Shown here: positions 46,293 to 59,193 of the stretch, one piece after another
How positions within the stretch are numbered: the first letter of the stretch is position 1
Layout: the number at the start of each line of letters is the position of its first letter
The notes under the pieces: model-generated
The model's database searches: none
What the model was told of the DNA's origin: nothing
The model's input: the letters and a program-made list of their open reading frames with translations, nothing else
Program-made: the position numbers and the translations under genes
From: GCA-002708315 sp963676635
Lineage (GTDB): Bacteria; Bacteroidota; Bacteroidia; Bacteroidales; F082
Direction: 5' to 3'
Length of the DNA: 64,000 nucleotides
NCBI GenBank assembly: GCA_963676635.1
Contig: OY781105.1
Location: 3,968,001 to 4,032,000, forward strand

Positions 46293-49200
46293 CTTTTAAT
46301 CGCACCATTGTGGAATTGAAATACAATATTGACTGGCGCAACAGCCATCAATACTGTCTTTTAATCGCACCATTGTGGAATTGAAATACGTATGACAATC
46401 AGCAGGGAGCTGAGAAAAATGTTTCTTTTAATCGCACCATTGTGGAATTGAAATTTCTTAAAATGGTTTGCAGGAATTGCAAGCGCTTTCTTTTAATCGC
46501 ACCATTGTGGAATTGAAATATGTGTCGGTAGTTACCGACCGCTGTGCCATCCCGGCCTTTTAATCGCACCATTGTGGAATTGAAATGTAAAAAGGCATGA
46601 GCTAATTGCCCAGGCAGGAAAGCTTTTAATCGCACCATTGTGGAATTGAAATGAGCAATATGCAACCAATAATGTTTGAACGCCGGCACTTTTAATCGCA
46701 CCATTGTGGAATTGAAATGTTGCTAACCTAAGCGCCTTGACCGGATTGGTAGCTTTTAATCGCACCATTGTGGAATTGAAATATTCTTGTTCCCAATCTG
46801 TTCTATGTCCTGTTGTCTTTTAATCGCACCATTGTGGAATTGAAATATTAAAATATTTGCATTATGAATTACATCCTCCTATCTTTTAATCGCACCATTG
46901 TGGAATTGAAATAAAAGTTTACTGAAGGATATCTTAAAGGAAAAGTTCTTTTAATCGCACCATTGTGGAATTGAAATTTTCAAATCCCATTACCACCCAT
47001 ACCGGGAAAATGGCTTTTAATCGCACCATTGTGGAATTGAAATAAACAATGAAGATACTAGATTGATTCTGTTAAATATCTTTTAATCGCACCATTGTGG
47101 AATTGAAATATAAAATAGAAAAACCATTGCTAGGCTTTGGGGCCTTTTAATCGCACCATTGTGGAATTGAAATAAATCAGTAAGATTAGGATTATCTGAT
47201 TCTAAGATTCTTTTAATCGCACCATTGTGGAATTGAAATATATATAAGAAAGTTAATAAAACTCCCTCTTTTATTCTTTTAATCGCACCATTGTGGAATT
47301 GAAATACACTAATGGGTAAGCGTGATTATGCTATTGCTACTTTTAATCGCACCATTGTGGAATTGAAATATAGCTGTTTAGTGCGCTTGAGTTTATTTCC
47401 CATACTTTTAATCGCACCATTGTGGAATTGAAATAGAAATGCCTAAAGAAGAAAAACCAATAAAACGTAGACTTTTAATCGCACCATTGTGGAATTGAAA
47501 TAATGGAGTCTGTTGTGAAACAATGTTTTTGGATTTCTTTTAATCGCACCATTGTGGAATTGAAATACTAAAACAACATCCTTTAATGCTTTTTGTCCAA
47601 CTTTTAATCGCACCATTGTGGAATTGAAATAGAAGAGCATGGGAGTCGCAGTCTTCACGAACATTTCTTTTAATCGCACCATTGTGGAATTGAAATATGT
47701 AAATACCTGGGCAGGTATTGCAAAGGGGGTTTCTTTTAATCGCACCATTGTGGAATTGAAATAGATATTCTTTCATCATGCCTCTCGAAACAGTTAACTT
47801 TTAATCGCACCATTGTGGAATTGAAATATCTTTTCGTGCAGATCATCTATGATTTCTAAGAACTTTTAATCGCACCATTGTGGAATTGAAATGAAAAAAG
47901 TGAACATCAAAGCCGAAACAGACAAACACTTTTAATCGCACCATTGTGGAATTGAAATACATACATTGTTGTAGCAATAGACACGTCAGCATCCTTTTAA
48001 TCGCACCATTGTGGAATTGAAATCTTTCACCAGAGCATTTAAAAAGGTCTTTCACAATTCTTTTAATCGCACCATTGTGGAATTGAAATCTACTTAGTAT
48101 GTTGTATATGGCATTACCTATTTTCTTTTAATCGCACCATTGTGGAATTGAAATTCATTATATAAATTACGCCCTATAACAAAAGCTAACTTTTAATCGC
48201 ACCATTGTGGAATTGAAATAACAAATTGATGAGGCGAAGGTTCTAGGTGATGATGCTTTTAATCGCACCATTGTGGAATTGAAATAAATTTCACAGGCTC
48301 AATTGACAACGTATCAGTTGACTTTTAATCGCACCATTGTGGAATTGAAATGAAATTAAGGTTTCAAAACCATTAAGTTCAAATTTCTTTTAATCGCACC
48401 ATTGTGGAATTGAAATAGTATTGTTGTAGATTTTTCTAGTCTTCCACGTTTCTTTTAATCGCACCATTGTGGAATTGAAATACCTCGATAAGAATGTCTA
48501 ATAAATTAGACTCTCTACTTTTAATCGCACCATTGTGGAATTGAAATATTAATAAGGTATTTAGATGGAAAATCAGTTGAATTACTTTTAATCGCACCAT
48601 TGTGGAATTGAAATTTGTTTGACTTCATTGCGAAAGCAGTCGCTTCTTCACTTTTAATCGCACCATTGTGGAATTGAAATAAAAAACTGCAGGTGGCAGC
48701 CTGGATCCGATGTTGCTTTTAATCGCACCATTGTGGAATTGAAATAAAATTTCGACAGATATATATTCAGGAGTATTTGAGCTTTTAATCGCACCATTGT
48801 GGAATTGAAATATGCAAAATTAAGGCCGTACAATACATTACTTTTCCTTTTAATCGCACCATTGTGGAATTGAAATAAGATAAAAATGACCGCCTTAAAA
48901 AATTTGGGTTACTTTTAATCGCACCATTGTGGAATTGAAATGATTCAAATTCATGGATACATCCAGGATTTGAAGCTACTTTTAATCGCACCATTGTGGA
49001 ATTGAAATTACTTAACAACGCTTAACATCATGAAAGCTGCATCCTTTTAATCGCACCATTGTGGAATTGAAATACCGGAAAACACAACGCATGATTGATA
49101 AGTTTTCGTCTTTTAATCGCACCATTGTGGAATTGAAATTTAAAAACATGAAGCCAGCGCCAGCATACAACAGACTTTTAATCGCACCATTGTGGAATTG

Positions 49201-52200
49201 AAATATAACACATAACGAAAAGTATATGAGCTGAAATTAAAACTTTTAATCGCACCATTGTGGAATTGAAATAGCTTAACATTAAGTGCCTCATTCAAAT
49301 CAGCATTCTTTTAATCGCACCATTGTGGAATTGAAATAGATAATAGGCAATTGACTTATCATTTCGGATTACCTTTTAATCGCACCATTGTGGAATTGAA
49401 ATATGAAAGAAGGAGGGGAGTAATGGCCAAGAAAATTCTTTTAATCGCACCATTGTGGAATTGAAATATAGCTGATAACATATACACTGTGCCTGAAACG
49501 GGGCTTTTAATCGCACCATTGTGGAATTGAAATTAATTAATAACAAAAAAATATAAAACAATGGAATACTTTTAATCGCACCATTGTGGAATTGAAATAC
49601 ATTGATGTACTTGCCCCCTTTTTTTCCTTCAAACTTTTAATCGCACCATTGTGGAATTGAAATAAAGGACATCAGTTTACCGACCCCGTATCGTGGTTCT
49701 TTTAATCGCACCATTGTGGAATTGAAATTGATATTGAACTATGAGCATTAAATAAATTCGTGAGTCTTTTAATCGCACCATTGTGGAATTGAAATATAGA
49801 ATGAATAAACATAGATCCGCCATAGTCATTTCTTTTAATCGCACCATTGTGGAATTGAAATTCGTAAAAAAACATTCCGGTACGTGGTTCAATATTCTTT
49901 TAATCGCACCATTGTGGAATTGAAATAAGAAAACTCTAACGTCAATTCCTTACGGCAAAATCTTTTAATCGCACCATTGTGGAATTGAAATAACATTTTT
50001 CCGCAACTATGACAGCTTTCAAACCCTTTTAATCGCACCATTGTGGAATTGAAATTCTACGTGTCTTAGTAGTACATTATCACTGCCAAACTTTTAATCG
50101 CACCATTGTGGAATTGAAATATCTGAAATAAACATTGAATTTAAGTTTGTAGAAGCTTTTAATCGCACCATTGTGGAATTGAAATTTATAAATATCGACT
50201 TCATCTGTCACTCCCTCAACCTTTTAATCGCACCATTGTGGAATTGAAATTATTAATTCGAGTAATTCCGCTTTTGTTAGCGAAGCTTTTAATCGCACCA
50301 TTGTGGAATTGAAATATCAATGAAAAAATCTTTGGTGGATTTTTGTAAATGGCTTTTAATCGCACCATTGTGGAATTGAAATTAACATACCTTTCCATAG
50401 CGTGTCAGATACTTTGCTACTTTTAATCGCACCATTGTGGAATTGAAATATGCTCAGCCTTTCCATGTGTTTCTGATAATAACTGCTTTTAATCGCACCA
50501 TTGTGGAATTGAAATAAATGTGGTGAATCGTAAAAGTTTTTAAAATTGCCACCTTTTAATCGCACCATTGTGGAATTGAAATAGGCGAGACCAGTTACAA
50601 TTGATAAATGCGCGTAACTTTTAATCGCACCATTGTGGAATTGAAATTACAAAGGAAGTGACTGGATTTTCTTTAAAGAAGCCTTTTAATCGCACCATTG
50701 TGGAATTGAAATCGATAAACTTCATTTAGAAGATCCTTTACTAGTTACTTTTAATCGCACCATTGTGGAATTGAAATAGAAAAAGCGCTAGAACATATGT
50801 GGAATTTTCGCGCTTTTAATCGCACCATTGTGGAATTGAAATGGAATATCAGGAAAATAGAGCCTTTCAGAGTAAGGCTTTTAATCGCACCATTGTGGAA
50901 TTGAAATGCAAATCTTCAGTAACAGCAGCTCCACCAAACCATGCTTTTAATCGCACCATTGTGGAATTGAAATAAGTTTTAAATATTAACACATTCTATA
51001 ATAGCAACCTTTTAATCGCACCATTGTGGAATTGAAATTCATATGTTGGGATGTTATACCTTATGTAATCTCTACTTTTAATCGCACCATTGTGGAATTG
51101 AAATTATAAACGTCGATAGCGTTTTTTAACAATTTTCTCTTTTAATCGCACCATTGTGGAATTGAAATAAAACAGGATGATGGAGATTAGTTTTTTCATA
51201 TTACTTTTAATCGCACCATTGTGGAATTGAAATGCTCGAGTATGTTTATAAGTATCTACGTCCTTATCCTTTTAATCGCACCATTGTGGAATTGAAATAT
51301 GTATATTCCGCATTCTTGTAACGCTCCCATATCGCTTTTAATCGCACCATTGTGGAATTGAAATAGTAGAAGCTATTATAAACAACTACTTGAAACAGCC
51401 TTTTAATCGCACCATTGTGGAATTGAAATCATCTCTAATAGAGATGCCTGCATATTATTTCCCGCTTTTAATCGCACCATTGTGGAATTGAAATAAAATC
51501 GTGTCACCTTTTATATAAATAGTGTCACGCTTTTAATCGCACCATTGTGGAATTGAAATTACAATCCTACTTCAATCATATTGTATAATTCTTTCTTTTA
51601 ATCGCACCATTGTGGAATTGAAATTAATTTAACAACAACATCTAACAATGATGAAGTTGTCTTTTAATCGCACCATTGTGGAATTGAAATACAGCTACTT
51701 CTTTTTCTAATTTAAGAAGATGTTCCTTTTAATCGCACCATTGTGGAATTGAAATTTTATATTATAAGGTTTCGATGGTTCATTTAATTTACTTTTAATC
51801 GCACCATTGTGGAATTGAAATAACTTTTCTCGTATCTCTTTTGCGTCGTTAATTTTCTTTTAATCGCACCATTGTGGAATTGAAATAACCGTAATATTGG
51901 GTCTTGGTTATACATACATTTCTTTTAATCGCACCATTGTGGAATTGAAATCAGCATGGCAATGGGTGCATAATGTTTGCACATTACTTTTAATCGCACC
52001 ATTGTGGAATTGAAATAGATCTTTTTGCTTCATTTTCCAACTTCCATTTTTCTTTTAATCGCACCATTGTGGAATTGAAATACATTCATTCTTTGTACTT
52101 CTATTTCCCGCAATCCACTTTTAATCGCACCATTGTGGAATTGAAATAAAACAGGATGATGGAGATTAGTTTTTTCATATTACTTTTAATCGCACCATTG

Positions 52201-55200
52201 TGGAATTGAAATGCTCGAGTATGTTTATAAGTATCTACGTCCTTATCCTTTTAATCGCACCATTGTGGAATTGAAATATGTATATTCCGCATTCTTGTAA
52301 CGCTCCCATATCGCTTTTAATCGCACCATTGTGGAATTGAAATGTAGTAACAAGTGGTATACTTAATTCTAATGTTGTAACTTTTAATCGCACCATTGTG
52401 GAATTGAAATAGCTTTGGCCATTTATAGCCGCCCCTGTTCTGGTTCTTTTAATCGCACCATTGTGGAATTGAAATAAGACAATTCTTTATTAAATCCATC
52501 ATCCATTGATTTCTTTTAATCGCACCATTGTGGAATTGAAATAAAGTAAAACAACTTTTTCTGAAGGAATATCGAAACTTTTAATCGCACCATTGTGGAA
52601 TTGAAATAAGGGAGTGCTTCTTGTTAATAAGGGAGTGGTTATCTTTTAATCGCACCATTGTGGAATTGAAATTAGTAGGTTTTATAGGAGCATAACGCTT
52701 GGTTGATGCTTTTAATCGCACCATTGTGGAATTGAAATACCTGTAAAATGCTTTGAACACTTTTTAACCCCGCCCTTTTAATCGCACCATTGTGGAATTG
52801 AAATAAAGCTTATCGAAGCTGGATACACATCGCTGAATGCTTTTAATCGCACCATTGTGGAATTGAAATTACAGCGCATCAGGTTTACATTTAACTTTAC
52901 AATTTCTTTTAATCGCACCATTGTGGAATTGAAATGTATCAACTATCGGAGCTGACATTTGTGGTTCTACACTTTTAATCGCACCATTGTGGAATTGAAA
53001 TACTGTTCGTGAGGTTGATGGTGTATTAAAAGCAAATGCTTTTAATCGCACCATTGTGGAATTGAAATTGATTTAGATAAATAATAAAAGAAAGTTAGTG
53101 TAACTTTTAATCGCACCATTGTGGAATTGAAATCCAATAAACTCACGTATTTCTTTAATTTCCCTGATACTTTTAATCGCACCATTGTGGAATTGAAATT
53201 CAGAAAGATGACTAAGAAGCTCTGTGTAATAGGTTGCTTTTAATCGCACCATTGTGGAATTGAAATCATAGCCTTAATAGTAACCTCTCCGTTACCTGAA
53301 TTAGCTTTTAATCGCACCATTGTGGAATTGAAATGGCAATGCCTGTGTTGGTATCATTGCCGGGATAACACTTTTAATCGCACCATTGTGGAATTGAAAT
53401 TTAAAAACATGAAGCCAGCGCCAGCATACAACAGACTTTTAATCGCACCATTGTGGAATTGAAATCGATATATTAAAAAATAACTACATCTCATCAACCA
53501 ACTTTTAATCGCACCATTGTGGAATTGAAATAAAGGTATTATAATTAATACTATGTGAAAAATTAACTTTTAATCGCACCATTGTGGAATTGAAATGTAT
53601 TAACATTTGTTAATATATTAACAGAAATAGCTTTTAATCGCACCATTGTGGAATTGAAATAACGCAACTATCGGCGAAAAGCTAAGGGAGCAATTCTTTT
53701 AATCGCACCATTGTGGAATTGAAATAAATAATGTGGGTTTGTTTCAGCTTTTTTATTAACTTTTAATCGCACCATTGTGGAATTGAAATGGTGTAGCTCT
53801 TACAGATGAAGACGTGCAAGCGGACACTTTTAATCGCACCATTGTGGAATTGAAATAGAATATTGCAAGAAAACATTAAGGAAGTTGAGGTCTTTTAATC
53901 GCACCATTGTGGAATTGAAATAAAGGTATTATAATTAATACTATGTGAAAAATTAACTTTTAATCGCACCATTGTGGAATTGAAATGTATTAACATTTGT
54001 TAATATATTAACAGAAATAGCTTTTAATCGCACCATTGTGGAATTGAAATAACGCAACTATCGGCGAAAAGCTAAGGGAGCAATTCTTTTAATCGCACCA
54101 TTGTGGAATTGAAATAAATAATGTGGGTTTGTTTCAGCTTTTTTATTAACTTTTAATCGCACCATTGTGGAATTGAAATGGTGTAGCTCTTACAGATGAA
54201 GACGTGCAAGCGGACACTTTTAATCGCACCATTGTGGAATTGAAATGGGCAATATTGTTACATCTGTGGCTGATGCTATTACTTTTAATCGCACCATTGT
54301 GGAATTGAAATACGTTTATGTACTTGCCCCCTTTTTTTCCTTCAAACTTTTAATCGCACCATTGTGGAATTGAAATGTATGATGCAATTGTATCATTTTG
54401 TTTCAATCTGCTTTTAATCGCACCATTGTGGAATTGAAATCGAAAGGAAAAGAAAAGGAACTTATACTATTATTTACTTTTAATCGCACCATTGTGGAAT
54501 TGAAATTTTTGCCTGATCGTCCGGAAGACTGTCCTACTTCCTTTTAATCGCACCATTGTGGAATTGAAATTAATATAAACATTGCTCCTTTTTCTTGTCC
54601 GGCGTGCTTTTAATCGCACCATTGTGGAATTGAAATATATAAATTAGCAAATTGTTGTAATTTTTTTATAAAACTTTTAATCGCACCATTGTGGAATTGA
54701 AATTTAGTTATGTACTGTGGCTAACGGTGGCGGTATGACTTTTAATCGCACCATTGTGGAATTGAAATATGTGATATTTTCGCTCGATACGAATGATTTT
54801 ATTCTTTTAATCGCACCATTGTGGAATTGAAATAATGCAAAAAATATTGGAGTAAAAAAAGCTATGTACCTTTTAATCGCACCATTGTGGAATTGAAATG
54901 TGTTACTTACTAACCCAAATTAGAGCGCTGTTACTTTTAATCGCACCATTGTGGAATTGAAATAGTGTATATTCAGCTCCCGGTATTGGACTGAAACTTC
55001 TTTTAATCGCACCATTGTGGAATTGAAATAACTTTAGGGTTTCAAAAAGGAGCTTCGATACACGCTTTTAATCGCACCATTGTGGAATTGAAATGGGTAT
55101 GAACCTGACGAGCTAACCGTCTGCTCCACTTTTAATCGCACCATTGTGGAATTGAAATAGTCCAACTGATATTGTTTCAATTGAGCTTGTAAACTTTTAA

Positions 55201-57446
55201 TCGCACCATTGTGGAATTGAAATAGTAATATTATGGCAAGACCAAAAATAACAGGTATTCTTTTAATCGCACCATTGTGGAATTGAAATGCAAGAAATTC
55301 AATATCACTTGCTCCAATATCGACTCTTTTAATCGCACCATTGTGGAATTGAAATATAACAAAAACATAAAACGATGAAAAATTTAAAAGACTTTTAATC
55401 GCACCATTGTGGAATTGAAATACAGGAAATACTTGGTAGTTTGATTTTAATTGAAGCTTTTAATCGCACCATTGTGGAATTGAAATTTAACAAAACAATT
55501 AAACCCTTCTAATGATTTTAACTTTTAATCGCACCATTGTGGAATTGAAATAAAAAATGGAGACAACGATAAAAAACGTGATCCCGCTTTTAATCGCACC
55601 ATTGTGGAATTGAAATTTATCATTAGTGAAAATGTTAATATCTCCAATAGCCTTTTAATCGCACCATTGTGGAATTGAAATGCGTTATCGTAAACCCTAA
55701 CCACAGCGTCATTGAACCTTTTAATCGCACCATTGTGGAATTGAAATGGCGATATATTAGGTTGTTATATACAAGTTATATATCTTTTAATCGCACCATT
55801 GTGGAATTGAAATACAACATCCTCGCTGAGCGTCTTAATAGCGCTATCGCTTTTAATCGCACCATTGTGGAATTGAAATAATCATGATTGTATGTGTTTC
55901 CTAACCATAACTTCCTTTTAATCGCACCATTGTGGAATTGAAATATTTCACAAACAGGGGCTGACCATATGCCGACCATTCTTTTAATCGCACCATTGTG
56001 GAATTGAAATGGTTTAGACAACAATGCTTGCGTACACATTCTACATTTTAATCGCACCATTGTGGAATTGAAATAACGGAATGTATCTTCTATTGTCACC
56101 TGCTGTTAATCTTTTAATCGCACCATTGTGGAATTGAAATTGGTTTGCCCAAGTACGAGTTTGGTCATCTGGTCGCTTTTAATCGCACCATTGTGGAATT
56201 GAAACTACATAGTTTGCTCCATCCAGCTCTCTCCCGTGTACTTTTAATCGTACCATTGTGGAATTGAAACCCTCTAATGCAGAGGTCAGTTCCTTGAAGT
56301 TTTCAGCTTTTAATCGTACCATTGTGGAATTGAAACCTCACAAAGGGATTCCGTGTTGTAGTCCCTGCTACTTTTAATCGTACCATTGTGGAATTGAAAC
56401 ATCTCAAGATAATTACTATTGTTAGCATATTTATTTCTTTTAATCGTACCATTGTGGAATTGAAACTTCACAGGAAGGATGATTGTGGGTTTGGGTGCAG
56501 TCTTTTAATCGTACCATTGTGGAATTGAAACTCTGCTGATTTACAGCGTCATCAATATTACCCTGTCTTTTAATCGTACCATTGTGGAATTGAAACTTGA
56601 TTCTAATGCCGGAATAAACAACATGTGATATTCTTTTAATCGTACCATTGTGGAATTGAAACATTGCTTTAGGTAAATAGCTGCCGGGAAGCATTTCTCT
56701 TTTAATCGTACCATTGTGGAATTGAAACTTAGTATCAACCTGTATCAGGTATGTGTAACCGTCCCTTTTAATCGTACCATTGTGGAATTGAAACCTTCTT
56801 TTGTATCGAGGCTTTTAACAAACAAAGTAGCTTTTAATCGTACCATTGTGGAATTGAAACCTGTTGAGCTTGATATTTTAGCCCACTCAAGCTTACTTTT
56901 AATCGTACCATTGTGGAATTGAAACTAAATTGCGGGTAGATCCACCCAACGCCCTGCGCCTTTTAATCGTACCATTGTGGAATTGAAACGTGTAATTGTT
57001 GGTGGCAGACGTTTAGGCAAAAGCTTTTAATCGTACCATTGTGGAATTGAAACACTTGTTTATCAAGATAGCCACCTGCTTTAAGCTCACTTTTAATCGT
57101 ACCATTGTGGAATTGAAACCAAGTAAATTTCCCCATAATCGAGCCTTTCTTGTTGCTTTTAATCGTACCATTGTGGAATTGAAACGTTGATTAAGTCTTG
57201 TGCCCTCATTAGTTTACTTTTACTTTTAATCGTACCATTGTGGAATTGAAACACAGAGGAGGAGACGATAATTTTGAAAACTTAATGCTTTTAATCGTAC
57301 CATTGTGGAATTGAAACATAGAAATCGTAGAAGGGATAAGGACCGTAGAAGCTTTTAATCGTACCATTGTGGAATTGAAACACCGTACAGGCTTGATAAA
57401 CTCTTTTTGGATGATACTTTTAATCGTACCATTGTGGAATTGAAAT
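46293..57446 (+). CRISPR. Type I-B CRISPR array of about 170 repeats with two repeat variants
   Basis: Repeats are 30 nt, starting CTTTTAATCGCACC and ending GTGGAATTGAAAT, with spacers of 34-37 nt (unit about 65-66 bp; the count comes from length divided by period). The direction is set by cas2 and the leader on the left and the ATTGAAAT/C 3' end. From 56241 to the end there are 19 repeats with T at position 11 (ATCGTACC); all but the last end in C (ATTGAAAC). The repeat at 56176-56205 is a hybrid (C at 11, C at 30), and the terminal repeat (57417-57446) has T at 11 and T at 30. One repeat (56045-56074) has A at position 1. Duplicated spacer blocks are described in the findings. Confidence 0.99.
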
Positions 57447-57732
57447 ATGTATTTTTCTTCCATTGCTCTGTTAAAAGTTTTTTCTGGGTCTTCGGTTTCC
57501 TCAATTCTTTAATACCCAACTTTCGCCAACCATACTTTAAATGGTTCTGCATTTGGTGGTGGAATGGATTGTATTAGTCTTAATAATTGTTCTGTATCAG
57601 CAACATCAGTCATTCTTACTTTTCCATCAGTTGCTTTCAATTTCAAACCGTGACAATTCGTCACGGCTTCATTTCCACCTTTCTTTAAACGCTCTTTTAA
57701 TTTTTCCCAATATGCCTGAGGATTAATGCTCT
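57447..57732 (-). pseudogene. BRO-N-domain (phage antirepressor-like) protein, nonsense mutation and both ends lost
   Basis: Minus-strand translation reads INPQAYWEKLKERLKKGGNE, then VTNCHGLKLKATDGK, TDVADTEQLLRLIQSIP and PFKVWLAKVGY, a TAA stop, and continues in frame RIEETEDPEKTFNRAMEEKY up to the CRISPR boundary. This is the conserved BRO-N/antirepressor domain of phage and Bacteroidota accessory proteins, where the stop replaces an expected Glu codon (GAA to TAA). The start and the C-terminal part are missing; the fragment touches the last CRISPR repeat. Confidence 0.82.
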
Positions 57733-58004
57733 GTGTTAGGATTGCAATTACATCAATTATTGAAAAACACCATTTTTATTGGTCATTATCCTATTCAACT
57801 TTAACCCTTTTATCTTGAAATAACTTTATCGTATTTTCTTTTGTTATACTTTCAATTTTTCTTAAATCAAAGATACATAAACATTCTAATTTTTAAGAAA
57901 TATCAATTTTTGCAGTATCTTTTTTACAATGAAAGCTAACACTAACCATAAGCTGTTGAAGAAGTTTAAAAGTACAAATTTCTATCAATGAATTACAGTG
58001 TAGT
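57733..58004. other. Gene-free tract after the array
   Basis: AT-rich; TATCTTTTTT and similar low-information stretches. I see no gene or strong structure. Confidence 0.5.
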
Positions 58005-58430
58005 GTGCGAATATTTTCCCGAGGGTGACTAGTCCGGATGAACAATTGTTCGGACAGGAAGTCTCCTGCACAATCAGGTAACCCGTGGTTGGATAAATTA
58101 TTTCAAGTATGCCAGTATTAGCCAGAAACTCGCAAAAATGTATGGTTGGTTAAGAAATCGCCTCCGATACTGCATCTGGACTGATTGGAAGATATGGAGT
58201 AAAGCGGAAATTACTAACACCGTAAAAATAAATAATATGTGAGCTAAACCCGAATGTAAGCGTAAAACCTTATTCGTTTGGGAGTTCCTAATGGTCAGGC
58301 TTATGCATGGAGTAGAACGAGAATGGATGGTTGGGCGGTTGCTCAAAGTCCAATCTTTATCACAACCATCACTTTAGAACGCCTCCATAAAAGGGGCTAT
58401 ATTTCAATGCTTAGTTTATACCTAAAATGA
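58005..58430 (+). pseudogene. Group II intron remnant with 3' end of reverse transcriptase/maturase
   Basis: 58087-58255 reads WLRNRLRYCIWTDWK in one frame, and 58282-58430 reads NLIRLGVPNGQAYAWSRTRM and GWAVAQSPIF, TTITLERLHKRGY in another, ending at TGA 58430. This is the conserved C-terminal (X/D) region of group II intron-encoded RTs, broken by an insertion/frameshift. GTGCGA at 58005 followed by GAGGGTGACTAGTCC resembles a group II intron 5' end, suggesting an intron that lost most of its body. The intron 5' boundary is uncertain. Confidence 0.75.
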
Positions 58431-58580
58431 ATAATGAAAAATGAATAATAAGGGGAGTTTCTCCTAAATCACCCCGTCATATTTTCAATGTCACCAAGTC
58501 GCATCTTCATTTCCTCGCCCTATCGTAAAGTCGCTACCTCCCAAAATCCTGTCTTCTTGTAAATCTTCACTCCTAATTAC

Positions 58581-58697
58581 CACAAGTGTCACCACCACTT
58601 ACCACAAGTGATATCACTCCTTTTCACTTGTGATAACAGTTGGTTTAACTTGTGATAAGAGGTGCCAGGACAAGTGATAATTTTTGTATCACAAGTG
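58581..58697. repeat. Array of CACAAGTG/CACTTGTG words at 22-bp spacing
   Basis: Words at 58581, 58603, 58625 (reverse orientation), 58647 (reverse, 7 of 8), 58669 (7 of 8) and 58690; steps are 22, 22, 22, 22 and 21 bp. Several are followed by ATA. The array is followed by GTTTTGGCGACTAGTTAATTA, similar to the sequence after the array at 7226-7363. The rest of 58431-58971 has no gene. Confidence 0.8.
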
Positions 58698-58971
58698 GTT
58701 TTGGCGACTAGTTAATTATCAACCTGATTTATTGCTCACCATACAACATAATCCCAATTACCGACTTAAGATAATTATTCAGACTACACCTCTCTCATCT
58801 ACACATCAGGTGTATGATGCATCATCGAAAGAATAACGAATTTAATAAAAGTAAGAATGTATTCTATGTACAAATGTTTGGTATTGAATTTTGAAATATC
58901 ACAAACAATATTTATAGATTACTGTGAGTTTCTTCGCGTTACAAAATAGTATATCATTATAATACAAATAC

Positions 58972-59193
58972 TTACGGAGGTTTTAATTTCATGTATTCCA
59001 GAAATTCATCCGGATTTGTAACATTAATCTTATTTTTATGACATAGAACAATAGAAGCTGAATATAGTCTCTGCACCAGAAAACACTTATAAGCTATCCC
59101 CGGAAAACATAACACAGCATATGCCACAAAAATGTGCTTATGTAACTTGTTTATGATCCAGTCTGCCAATGCAAACCATCTGTATTCATTCAT
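58972..59193 (-). CDS. Hypothetical small protein, doubtful
   Basis: 73 aa with one hydrophobic stretch (IFVAYAVLCFPGIAYKCFL). It is not recognised. Its ATG overlaps the TGA of an upstream minus-strand frame (59196-59395) that reads KINHKLTKFLLSPDKLFSSR, a stop, then LFGMLLLSAYAKGSPIIPEA, so a short decayed operon is possible. There is no clear promoter; it may equally be chance. Confidence 0.25.
   Translation of the reverse strand: MNEYRWFALADWIINKLHKHIFVAYAVLCFPGIAYKCFLVQRLYSASIVLCHKNKINVTNPDEFLEYMKLKPP

Noticed and set aside
46399..57463. Many minus-strand ORFs with repeated FNSTMVRLK / FQFHNGAIK peptides
   Set aside because: They are translations of the CRISPR repeat and spacers, not genes.
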